Below are positions 1-7,360 of a DNA stretch of 36,001 nucleotides, one piece after another. The notes under the pieces are model-generated. The model was not told the DNA's origin. It saw only the letters and a program-made list of their open reading frames with translations, and did not search any database. This stretch comes from an uncultured Bacteroidota bacterium (GTDB lineage Bacteria; Bacteroidota; Bacteroidia; Bacteroidales; 4484-276): positions 1-36,001 of the forward strand of contig CAJATL010000062.1 of the NCBI GenBank assembly GCA_903944895.1. Direction: 5' to 3'. A program made the translations under genes and the position numbers. How positions within the stretch are numbered: the stretch's first letter is position 1; every line of letters begins with the position of its first letter.

Positions 1-336
1 AACATCAACATAACCGGCGGCAAGCGCAGCCTCTTCACTGGTGTGAATATCCGTGACAACGGGAATGTTAAACATTTCTCCAACTTTCCGGAGGATTTTT
101 AAAGCCTTTTCATCACCAATTCCTGTAAAAGAATCGAGTTTCGACCGGTTGGCCTTGCGGTAGGAAGCCTTGAAAATAAACGGAATTCCAAGCTTTTCGG
201 TAATTTTTAAAATTTGTTCGGCGATCTCAAAAGGCATTTTTTCGTTTTCGACCACGCAAGGACCAGCCAGCAGGAAAAACATGTCCGTTTCGAGCTGATG
301 AAGTTTAGGAATATTTTGAAGAATTGTATTTTTCAT
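1..336 (-). CDS. kdsA: 3-deoxy-8-phosphooctulonate synthase KdsA, N-terminal part (runs off window)
   Basis: Translating the minus strand from the ATG at 336-334 gives 112 residues that stay open to the window edge. KdsA condenses arabinose-5-phosphate with phosphoenolpyruvate to make KDO-8-phosphate, the cytoplasmic precursor of the lipopolysaccharide inner core. The family signatures are visible: LLAGPCVVE near residues 22-30, FKASYRKANRSK near 55-66, followed by DSFTGIGDEKAL and then PVVTDIHT near 92-99. The rest of the barrel lies outside the window. A Bacteroidota-type -7 box sits 67 bases upstream. The gene is on the same strand as the ftsE-like gene but separated from it by about 150 bases, so it may have its own promoter. 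Identification rests on recognised motifs and is firm. Confidence 0.93.
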   Translation of the reverse strand, partial: MKNTILQNIPKLHQLETDMFFLLAGPCVVENEKMPFEIAEQILKITEKLGIPFIFKASYRKANRSKLDSFTGIGDEKALKILRKVGEMFNIPVVTDIHTSEEAALAAGYVDV

Positions 337-402
337 CTTAATAATTTTAAAATTAACGATTTCAAAGCCCACTAAAAATCAGGAATAATACCGGAATTCT
401 TT

Positions 403-410
403 CAAAGATA
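403..410 (-). promoter_or_regulatory. Candidate Bacteroidota -7 box for kdsA
   Basis: The minus strand reads TATCTTTG, a match to the Bacteroidota primary-sigma consensus TAnnTTTG, 67 bases before the kdsA ATG. I do not see a convincing TTTG -33 element at the usual 19-21 base distance, so this is a half-supported promoter. Confidence 0.38.
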
Positions 411-488
411 AAACGACCCGGCAAATCTAAATCCTTTTTACAAAAAGGCCTTGCGCCTTACGACTTATGCCTTGTGTCTAAAAAATCT

Positions 489-1157
489 TCACCGCATCAC
501 TTTCCCGCGATCCAATCTAACCACCCTACCCGGGAATTTTTCGATCAAAAAATGGTTGTGGGTGGCGATAATGACGGAGGTTCCGGCTTTACAGATGTCG
601 TACAATAATTTAACGATTTCGGAGGAAGTATCCGGATCGAGATTGCCGGTAGGTTCATCGGCGAGGATGATTTCGGGATCGTTGATGAGCGCCCTCGCAA
701 TACAAACACGCTGTTGTTCGCCGCCCGATAACTCGTGTGGCATTTTGAAACCTTTCGTTCCCATCCCAACTTTGGTGAGTACCTCATTGGTCCGGTCAGT
801 GATTTTATCGGGTGCTTTCCATCCCGTAGCTTTCATAATAAATTCGAGATTCTGATTAACCGTGCGATCGGTGAGCAACTGGAAATCCTGGAAGACTATT
901 CCCAGTTTCCGGCGCAGGAAAGGAATCTGGTTGGGTTTGATTTCGGTAAGCACAAAATCGCTGATTCGTGCTTTGCCATCTTCCACGGGCAATTCGGCGT
1001 ACAATGTTTTTAACAGGCTGGTTTTGCCACTACCGGTTTTTCCGATCAGGTAAACAAATTCACCGGGATAAACTGCAAAGTCTAATTCGGAAAGGATGAG
1101 AATATTTTTGCGGTAAACGCTCACCCGCTCGAGGAGTATTTTCGGAGTTTCGTTCAT
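489..1157 (-). CDS. ftsE: FtsE-like ABC transporter ATP-binding protein
   Basis: A 222-residue ABC ATPase of the FtsE/LolD/MacB size class. The Walker A motif GKTGSGKTS is at residues 39-47, the Q-loop FQDFQLL at 89-95, the signature LSGGEQQR at 143-150, and Walker B with its glutamate ILADE at about 164-168. It ends in the H-loop ATHNHFL. FtsE couples ATP hydrolysis to the membrane protein FtsX to control cell-wall hydrolases at division; LolD-type relatives drive lipoprotein release. No permease gene (ftsX) is next to it in the window. It begins 3 bases after the stop of the LPP20-type lipoprotein gene, so it is almost certainly the last gene of a three-gene operon with two lipoproteins. 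FtsE is the preferred name on similarity to Bacteroidota FtsE; LolD cannot be excluded. Confidence 0.8.
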   Translation of the reverse strand: MNETPKILLERVSVYRKNILILSELDFAVYPGEFVYLIGKTGSGKTSLLKTLYAELPVEDGKARISDFVLTEIKPNQIPFLRRKLGIVFQDFQLLTDRTVNQNLEFIMKATGWKAPDKITDRTNEVLTKVGMGTKGFKMPHELSGGEQQRVCIARALINDPEIILADEPTGNLDPDTSSEIVKLLYDICKAGTSVIIATHNHFLIEKFPGRVVRLDRGKVMR

Positions 1158-1160
1158 TTC

Positions 1161-2537
1161 CTAATCGTTAAAAAGCTGTTTGTACATGGCGGGCAGCACC
1201 GAAATCCTGAGTTTACTGTTCAAAGCCTTGTAAGCGTCGAGGCCGGCTTCATCGTAAGTATTACCCAGTCCACTGATGTCGGTAATTTGCTGACTAAAAA
1301 CGATCTGACCGCTACTATCCTTTACCGAAAAAGATGCGGTGAGCACCGACGAAAATTTGGCATTTCGCTGTGAACCCTGGCTGGTGTTGGCGATGACCGA
1401 AACCAGGTAATCTGTTTTAGATGAAACATTCGCAACCGAAAATCCATCAGTTGTGAGCGCTGTTACCAGGCTGGGCTGCGTTTGTGGTGCAGCAACCGGC
1501 GCGTTCAGATTTTTTTCATCAGCTTCAATGTAAAAAATAGTTGGTGAGATGAAAACCGGCAGAATGTACTCGGGAGCCTTGAAATTGGCAAGCAGTTTTC
1601 GCACAAAAATATCCGAAGTATTTTCTTTGACCATCTTCTCAAAATTTACCACCGAAGAAATGTATTCATCTTTTCGCTTCGATTTGATTTGTCCGGTGGC
1701 AAGCCTGATGTTGCCCGAGGCATCCGAAATCAGTTCATCCTTTTTGCCAGGAAAGTAGGAATAACTCACCACGGCAGGAATGGCCGAAAGCGATTTCCCG
1801 CTTTCGTTTCTGATGGAAAGGTTCAGGATTTCGCCGGCAGCTTTCTGGCCGCTTTTCATAATTAACGATTCAACCGGGTAAACAATTCTGATATTTTGAA
1901 GACAGGAGGTTAAATCGGCGAAAAGCCTCGTTGCATAAGGTTGTTCCACACCATCGATATTTGCTTTTAGATCTTCACCCAAAAAATCCTTGATCTTTTC
2001 GGTGGCTTTGATGTAAAATTTAATGGCTTCTGAGGTGTTACCGGCACGGTTAAATGTTCCGGCTTCGTTGAAATCGCCCAGCGATTTTTCGAGTGCCGAC
2101 TGGATACGTTCATTTTTTATTCTTTCGTATTCTGATTTCGAAATGCGGTAATAAACCCAGTAACGCTCAGCATTTTCCCAGCTTCCGACAACTTCGTAAC
2201 CTTCGAGATAACTTTGGGTCGAAAGCTTGATGTTATCTTTGAAATACTCGCTCAGTTTATTGTCAAATTCGTACTGGCTGAAAACGGAAGACGACGAAAT
2301 GTTTACCGAAATGTTGCCGGCCATATCCGAAAGTGCGCTTTGTTTGGCTTTTTCGCGGAAATCCATTTGGGCGGTTTTCACTGCCGAGCCAACGCCATGG
2401 TAAAATGAAGGGTTGTTTGGACTCTGTTTTACCCATTCCGGGGCACCGGCCATCAGGTCGTCGTACGAAGTTTTTTTTGAGGTCGAGCACGACAGCAAAA
2501 CCAGGACTAGGAGTGGCAGATAAAAAATTCGTTTCAT
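1161..2537 (-). CDS. LPP20-type lipoprotein
   Basis: 458 residues. The N-terminus is a lipoprotein signal (KR, hydrophobic run, lipobox LLSC with the lipidated Cys at 17), so the protein should be anchored in a membrane of the cell envelope. Residues about 33-140 resemble the LPP20/FlgP family: a PEWVKQSP start, then FYHGVGSA, then a helix in which lysine- and alanine-rich residues lead to a VNISSSS strand. The remainder is a beta-rich region I cannot assign. Its ATG overlaps the TGA of the preceding TPR lipoprotein gene by 4 bases (ATGA), which indicates translational coupling, and it is followed 3 bases later by ftsE. LPP20 proteins have been linked to outer-membrane and motility-associated structures in other phyla; its role here is not known. 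The domain call is moderately sure. Confidence 0.75.
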   Translation of the reverse strand: MKRIFYLPLLVLVLLSCSTSKKTSYDDLMAGAPEWVKQSPNNPSFYHGVGSAVKTAQMDFREKAKQSALSDMAGNISVNISSSSVFSQYEFDNKLSEYFKDNIKLSTQSYLEGYEVVGSWENAERYWVYYRISKSEYERIKNERIQSALEKSLGDFNEAGTFNRAGNTSEAIKFYIKATEKIKDFLGEDLKANIDGVEQPYATRLFADLTSCLQNIRIVYPVESLIMKSGQKAAGEILNLSIRNESGKSLSAIPAVVSYSYFPGKKDELISDASGNIRLATGQIKSKRKDEYISSVVNFEKMVKENTSDIFVRKLLANFKAPEYILPVFISPTIFYIEADEKNLNAPVAAPQTQPSLVTALTTDGFSVANVSSKTDYLVSVIANTSQGSQRNAKFSSVLTASFSVKDSSGQIVFSQQITDISGLGNTYDEAGLDAYKALNSKLRISVLPAMYKQLFND

Positions 2538-4162
2538 TTTTCAGGATTAAAATTATTGATGTTTCCGGCAATTTTTTGGGAGGCAGTTTCAAAAACAGTG
2601 TTTGTCATGCTGGCTGCCGATTTGATATTTTTTGGCGCTTTTAGCAGCGATTGAAGCGATTGGAAATTCCGGTCGTCAACCATGAAAATGCCATTCGAAT
2701 TTACCGCCGGATACAAAATAGTTGAATTTCCGTTGTAAGAAGCATATTTCGTTTCATCCGACAACTGTTCAGTAAAGTAATCGGTGAGCAGGATTTCGCC
2801 GGTTTGGGTGGAGATAAGTTTGTAATTCATGGTCATGCTAACAAGATTTTCCTGCGACACTTCTTCGTATTTCACCTGCCGGTCAGAAACCGAAACCTGG
2901 CCCGTGCTGGTTTTGGTGGTGGTTCTTTCGAACCCGGTTTTCTCAACTTTCTTCTGTTTGCCTTCGTTCTGGGTAAACTCACTCAAATTACAAAACAAAA
3001 CTGCTTTGAGGCCATGCTTGCTGGCAAGTTGCTGAAGTTGCGAGCGGTTGAGGTTTCCGGCATTATTTAAAAGCGACTGTGAAATCGAATTATCAAGAGC
3101 AGCCAGGTCGTAAACCTTTAAAAACAAATTGTTTTGTTTAATCATCCGGTTGATGAGCATCGATTGAAATTCGCCGGCTGTTGCTGATTTTCCTTTGGGC
3201 GCTAAAGTCCCCACAGCCACCGGGTATTGAGCACATTTCAGCGAGGTTTCCCTGAGTTTAACAGCATCTTTATAATTCCCGGCATCATTCACAACATCAT
3301 TAAAAGCAAAATAGGCTGTCCGGCATTTGCCGTCGGTGAGCAAGGAGTTTCCTTGCCTGTAAACCGGCTCGTTGCGGGCTTCGGCAAAGAGTACTTTTAC
3401 ATCTTCAAAACCCGGGTCGGCGCGGTAAACTTCGCCAAGGGCGGTGGCAGCTTCGGTAAAATTTTCGTTCATCAAAAACAGCGAGCCTTGTTTGTACCGC
3501 TCGTTGAGGGCTTGCTGCATCTGATCTTTTACGTTTTTAAAATTGGGATCTTCGATAAAAATAAAATGCCATTTTTGGTAAGCCTCCATGTATTTTCCTT
3601 CGCCGTAAAGCCTCGACGCATCCTGGTAAACAGGCTCAAATTTAGCCTGGTTGAGGTAATTTTTCGTATCTCTGAAATCAGGATCAATCCGATAAATTTC
3701 TTCAAAAATCTCCTTTGCATCCGTGTAATTTTGCTCCATCAAAGTCTTTTGACCAACCTCGTATCTTTCGGCAAGAAAATTCTCTTTAGCTTCTTCAAAA
3801 TACCTGGTCGATGAAGGATCAATTTTCAGATTAACGCCAACGCGGGCCAGTTTATCAACGTAAGCAGTGGCAGCTACATAATCGTAAACCGTAGTTTTAT
3901 AATCACCCTGATGATAAGATTGGGAAATTTCTTCGGATAATTCCTCGAGGTAGAGTTGCCCGCAGCGTTTAAGATCGATTTTTATTTCAGCTTTTTTCGG
4001 GTTAAGCTGCAAAGCCTGAAAATACATGTCGGCTGCATCTTTAAACATCCCGGCCGCTTCAAATTCGGTAGCTTTTTTCATGGTCTTTTTCACCTGGCAG
4101 GCAGGCAAAAAAACAATAATCAGAACCAGAAAAACCAATGTTTTGTACAAATAATGCTTCAT
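2534..4162 (-). CDS. TPR-repeat lipoprotein
   Basis: I take the start at 4162 rather than the longer open frame to 4291 because the shorter form (542 residues) opens with a clean lipoprotein signal: MKHYLYKT, a hydrophobic run, and the lipobox LPAC with Cys at 22. Residues about 30-310 are helical repeats of the tetratricopeptide type; several units follow a pattern of YEVGQ or YKQGS, a helix ending in ALGEVYR or IFEEIYR, then DPDF or DPGF, and a closing helix ending in NEPVY or FEPVY. TPR domains usually hold partner proteins. The C-terminal 230 residues are unlike TPR and include the segment YPVAVGTLAPKG and a basic stretch; they might be a CsgG/LpoB-like fold, but that is a guess. It is the first gene of the operon with the LPP20-type lipoprotein and ftsE. 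Confidence 0.75.
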   Translation of the reverse strand: MKHYLYKTLVFLVLIIVFLPACQVKKTMKKATEFEAAGMFKDAADMYFQALQLNPKKAEIKIDLKRCGQLYLEELSEEISQSYHQGDYKTTVYDYVAATAYVDKLARVGVNLKIDPSSTRYFEEAKENFLAERYEVGQKTLMEQNYTDAKEIFEEIYRIDPDFRDTKNYLNQAKFEPVYQDASRLYGEGKYMEAYQKWHFIFIEDPNFKNVKDQMQQALNERYKQGSLFLMNENFTEAATALGEVYRADPGFEDVKVLFAEARNEPVYRQGNSLLTDGKCRTAYFAFNDVVNDAGNYKDAVKLRETSLKCAQYPVAVGTLAPKGKSATAGEFQSMLINRMIKQNNLFLKVYDLAALDNSISQSLLNNAGNLNRSQLQQLASKHGLKAVLFCNLSEFTQNEGKQKKVEKTGFERTTTKTSTGQVSVSDRQVKYEEVSQENLVSMTMNYKLISTQTGEILLTDYFTEQLSDETKYASYNGNSTILYPAVNSNGIFMVDDRNFQSLQSLLKAPKNIKSAASMTNTVFETASQKIAGNINNFNPEK

Positions 4163-4582
4163 ATTCTTTGGAAATTCGATGGCTGTAAAAATACTAAAAT
4201 TTTCAGGTTGGATTATTGATTTTTTGAAGCCTTTCATCCTTGCAGCAGCCAGTTTCCCCACTGATAATGTTTGTTTTTTTTGGTTAGACAAAATTTGGTT
4301 TACCGATGTAATGAAGATATTAGTTTTTAGAAACGGTGAAATTGCTCACTCCATTGAGCAATAAAATGAAAAATTGCTCACTCCACTGAGCAATAAAATG
4401 AAAAATTGCTCACTCCACTGAGCAAAAAACACGAAAATTGCTCACTCCATCGAGCAAAATCTTTGAATAAAATCCTGAATTTATTTATGTGATGAATCTG
4501 GATAAGCCATTATACCAAGGTTTTGGCGTTATTTTAGCTCAGGCTGAAGCGGGAGAATTATCAGCAAAAAATGAAGAATAAA
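4163..4582. other. Intergenic region upstream of the TPR lipoprotein operon
   Basis: A 420-base stretch with no gene I can support. It holds the four-copy hairpin array listed separately. The rest is AT-rich with no clear TAnnTTTG box facing the operon. Confidence 0.6.
4342..4457. repeat. Four-copy 20-bp hairpin array with exact 32-bp period
   Basis: Copies lie at 4342-4361, 4374-4393, 4406-4425 and 4438-4457. In the first three, TTGCTCA and TGAGCAA form perfect 7-bp arms around a 6-base loop (CTCCAT or CTCCAC). The fourth has loop ACTCCATC with 6-bp arms. The 12-base spacers are nearly identical (TAAAATGAAAAA in the first two, AAAACACGAAAA in the last). Because the spacers are not unique, this is not a CRISPR array. 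It lies about 180 bases upstream of the TPR lipoprotein start. Confidence 0.9.
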
Positions 4583-5950
4583 TCAAATCTCCGCATTCAG
4601 TTTGATAATCTTAAGCCGTGGCGAGGTTTTAATATAGCTCCGGATAATCGAATGAACATCCTTACACTCTGGAAATGGTTTTACCGCCGAGCAAAGATAT
4701 TCCGCCGCATCGTAGCCGTTAATTTCCTTGCTGGCAAAGCCAAAGCCGATGTAGCGGCCATGTTCAACTTTTACTACAGTACATTCGTCGTCGGTGCGGC
4801 CTTTATCAACCAGCAAAAAGCTGTCGTGGCTGTACTGATAATGTGAGATGATTTTTCCGGCACGGTGGTTGTAATCTTCGGGGCTTTCCTCGCAAATACA
4901 GGCGCCGTAACACTCCTTTATTTTGTATTGAAAACAGGAACTTTTAGTCTCGTAAAGTCCGCAGAGTTTCTGGCAAAGATGGTTTTCTTCGATGATTTCG
5001 TAAAGGAATTTTTTAGCAGCCATCCCCGAAGCAAAGGTCGTAAGCGGTGCTTCCTCCTCATTTTCGTCAAGGCGCGAAACATGAAGTCGGATATACCCAT
5101 TTTCGTCGGTATGATGAAAAAGGCCGAAATTATACATCGTACGTCGCTGAGCGCGGTTGTAAACGGGTTTGTGTTTTTTTATCTCGTTCGATTCGAGTAA
5201 AAGCGCCACAAGTTCGCTTCCGGTGATCTCAAAATCGATTTCGACAACACTGTTTTTCATTTCAAGGGCGCGTTTGGTGGTGCTGTTGGTGAGGTGCGAC
5301 ATCACCCGCGACTTGATGTTCCTGCTTTTCCCGACGTAGATAATTTCGTGTTTTTCGTTTAGGAAATAATACACCCCGGTTTCTTCGGGCAGGTTTTTGA
5401 CAAATTCAGGTTTCAGGCTGCTGTTGAATCCCTGGGTGGAGATTCCTGCAGGGTTAGGCTCGATGGAAAGCAACATCCCGAAAAGTGTTGCCGTGGCCTT
5501 TGCGTCGCCCATGGCGCGGTGACGGTGCGGGTTTTCGATGTTGAGGTCGGTGCAAAGATTACCCAGGCTGTACGACCGCTTCATAGGGATAAGTTTGCGG
5601 CTCAACTTAACTGTGCAAAGCTTTTCACGCACAAAATCGTAACCCAGATTTTTAAATTCCTGCCGGATAAAATTATAATCGAAACTAACATTGTGAGCCA
5701 CAAAAATCTGGTCTTCGGTCATTTCGACAATTTTCTTTGCAACTTCATAAAACTTCGGGGCATCGTCAACCATGCGGTTTGTAATGCCGGTGAGTTGCTG
5801 AATAAAATAAGGTATTTTTTGCTCTGGATTAATGAGCGTACTAAACTCATCAACAACCTGCCGGCCGTCGTGTATCAAAATGGCAATCTCTGTAATTTTA
5901 CCATTCAGATAGCTTGTCCCCGTAGTCTCGATATCAATTATTGCGTACAT
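4583..5950 (-). CDS. DnaQ-like exonuclease / GIY-YIG endonuclease fusion
   Basis: 455 residues in two nuclease parts. Residues 1-165 are a DEDDh 3'-5' exonuclease like the DNA polymerase III epsilon chain: D6 and E8 in IDIETTG, D91 in HNVSFDYNF, and H144 and D149 in HRAMGDAKAT. Residues 188-270 are a GIY-YIG domain as in UvrC and Cho: GVYYF at 192-196, IIYVGKS at 203-209, R211-type arginine after it, and SNEIKKHKPVYN further on. The C-terminal part carries the cysteine pattern LCQKLCGL then CFQYKIKECYGAC seen in Cho-like proteins. The family is known as exonuclease domain proteins with a UvrC-like half and is thought to act in repair, cutting 3' of lesions. It stands alone; the neighbouring S24 regulator and dinB make a repair neighbourhood plausible. 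Confidence 0.88.
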   Translation of the reverse strand: MYAIIDIETTGTSYLNGKITEIAILIHDGRQVVDEFSTLINPEQKIPYFIQQLTGITNRMVDDAPKFYEVAKKIVEMTEDQIFVAHNVSFDYNFIRQEFKNLGYDFVREKLCTVKLSRKLIPMKRSYSLGNLCTDLNIENPHRHRAMGDAKATATLFGMLLSIEPNPAGISTQGFNSSLKPEFVKNLPEETGVYYFLNEKHEIIYVGKSRNIKSRVMSHLTNSTTKRALEMKNSVVEIDFEITGSELVALLLESNEIKKHKPVYNRAQRRTMYNFGLFHHTDENGYIRLHVSRLDENEEEAPLTTFASGMAAKKFLYEIIEENHLCQKLCGLYETKSSCFQYKIKECYGACICEESPEDYNHRAGKIISHYQYSHDSFLLVDKGRTDDECTVVKVEHGRYIGFGFASKEINGYDAAEYLCSAVKPFPECKDVHSIIRSYIKTSPRLKIIKLNAEI

Positions 5951-5981
5951 TTTTTCCCACTTATATTATTCTATCCACTCC

Positions 5982-6051
5982 CTACACTCTAAGTACTTTA
6001 GGCACTCTAAGTACTCTAAGTACTCCTAACTCCTAACTCCTAACTCCCAAC
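5982..6051. repeat. Simple-repeat tract ending inside the S24 regulator gene
   Basis: Overlapping short tandem words: CACTCTAAGTACT-like units followed by CTAACTC units repeated about four times. The tract overlaps the last codons and the stop of the minus-strand regulator gene. Confidence 0.85.
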
Positions 6052-6839
6052 TTTTCCTTAATCAATTTAACTTCTTCGCTGATTTCACGGATACTTTCCA
6101 TGATTTCGTTTTCGGCAGGCCGTGTTTCGGGCATTTCCGAACTGATAAAATGAATAAATTTCCATACTTCCCTGATATCGTTCACATGAATGCTGAAAGG
6201 CAGATAGTTTGGATTTAGAGAGTGAAGTCTGAGTTGCCCCTCTTCGGCGATGCGGTTTTCGGCAACTTTAAACAAAATCCCTTCGTTGAGGGTGAGTATG
6301 ATGTAGGCCTGCCTGTCGCGGATGAAATTCCAGTTCTGGACATATTCTCCGGTGACATAAGCCCCGTTTGGGATGGGCAGCATCGAGTCGCCGTTGATCT
6401 GAAAAGTACGGTACTTTTTCTCGCGCGACAGGAATGGCAGATTGAAAGTAGGCAGGATTCGGATATATTCAGGGTCGGCAAAACCGTTGGTGTAACCGGC
6501 TTTGGCCTTTTCGGCAACCAGCTCGATGTTTTCCTCGTTCTCCGAATCCACGGTAGTAGCCAGCACGCGCAGGTTGCTGCCTTTGATAAATACGTCGTAA
6601 CCTTTTTCGAGCTGCGAAAGCTGACTTTCGGCCAGTTTGGTCAGATCAACACGGATTAAAGTGTCGATGGCCACACCATAATAATTGGAAAAGCCAATCA
6701 AGGTTTCCATGCCAGGCTGGGCGATCAGGTTTTCATAATTATTAAACGTCGAGCGCGGTATGCCCAGCGACACAGCCACATCATCCTGGGTGCGGCCTTT
6801 ACGTTTCCGTAAAAATTTTATGTTTGAGTTAAAGTACAT
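6033..6839 (-). CDS. HTH-S24 LexA/CI-like autoprotease repressor
   Basis: 268 residues. The N-terminal 65 residues are a Cro/CI-type helix-turn-helix (RTQDDVAVSLGIPRSTFNNYE). Residues about 105-240 are an S24 peptidase-like domain: a cleavage-type Ala114-Gly115 in KAKAGY, nucleophile Ser152 in INGDSMLP, and general-base Lys191 in GILFKVA. The spacing from Gly115 to Ser152 (37) and Ser152 to Lys191 (39) is close to that of LexA, so autocleavage should be possible. The C-terminal 30 residues are a charged helix that could be a short coiled coil. It is divergent from dinB across 521 bases, which suggests a damage-inducible regulator of dinB and itself, but I see no palindromic operator that proves it. 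The last residues GVRS are coded by the adjacent simple-repeat tract, so the natural C-terminus may have been altered. Confidence 0.88.
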   Translation of the reverse strand: MYFNSNIKFLRKRKGRTQDDVAVSLGIPRSTFNNYENLIAQPGMETLIGFSNYYGVAIDTLIRVDLTKLAESQLSQLEKGYDVFIKGSNLRVLATTVDSENEENIELVAEKAKAGYTNGFADPEYIRILPTFNLPFLSREKKYRTFQINGDSMLPIPNGAYVTGEYVQNWNFIRDRQAYIILTLNEGILFKVAENRIAEEGQLRLHSLNPNYLPFSIHVNDIREVWKFIHFISSEMPETRPAENEIMESIREISEEVKLIKEKLGVRS

Positions 6840-7360
6840 GGTGAAAAAGTTTTTTTTTAGTTTCTCATTTTCAATTTACATCGTTTCATTTCGCAGAGCG
6901 CAGAGCGCATGGAGCAGAGCGAAATACACAGACAGGTTTAATCCATTCCTCATTCTTCATCAAATTATTTATCAACAATTCTTTGTTCAGAACATCAGCA
7001 TGATTATATTGTAGTCGTTAATAAGATTAAATATTAGTCAAAGGTAATATGAATTTTTGAAAAAGCAAGAAAAAAGTCAGGAAAAATGAGACAATTCGAC
7101 AATTCGACAATTGGAAAGATGGAAAAATGGAATGTTGAGGCGTTAGACGAAATCCCGCTATGGCGGGAGAAAAATGGAAGAGTGGAATGATGGAAGAATT
7201 CGACCCCCGATAGCTATCGGGGCGGCAATGGAAGAATGGAAGACTTCAGACTGCCCACTGCCAACTGGCGACTGGCGACTGCCAACGTTGGACTTACGCC
7301 TTACGCCTTACGACTGCCAACTGCCCACTTCCGTCTTCCGGCTATAAACTGAGAAAAAAA
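6840..7360. other. Intergenic region between the S24 regulator and dinB, filled with simple repeats and hairpins
   Basis: 521 bases with no supported gene. It holds runs of GGAAAGATGG-like and GACAATTC words (about 7089-7200), a hairpin TCCCGC/GCGGGA with loop TATG at 7153-7168, the perfect 18-bp palindrome at 7205-7222, and a tract of CTGCCAACTG, GGCGACTG and TTACGCC words (about 7249-7340). Any dinB promoter is hidden among these; I find no TAnnTTTG box in the last 60 bases. Confidence 0.7.
7205..7222. repeat. Perfect 18-bp palindrome (CCCGATAGCTATCGGG type)
   Basis: CCCCGATAGCTATCGGGG reads the same on both strands. The same 16-base centre recurs at 27114-27129 and in imperfect form near 30275 and 31700, so it is a dispersed element of this genome rather than a local operator. 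Confidence 0.9.

Noticed and set aside
735-1013. Plus-strand frames over the ftsE gene
   Set aside because: The minus strand encodes a complete ABC ATPase; the plus frames show no motif.
4342-4457. CRISPR array
   Set aside because: The period is 32 bases, but the repeat units are themselves hairpins and the 12-base spacers are nearly identical; no cas gene is near.
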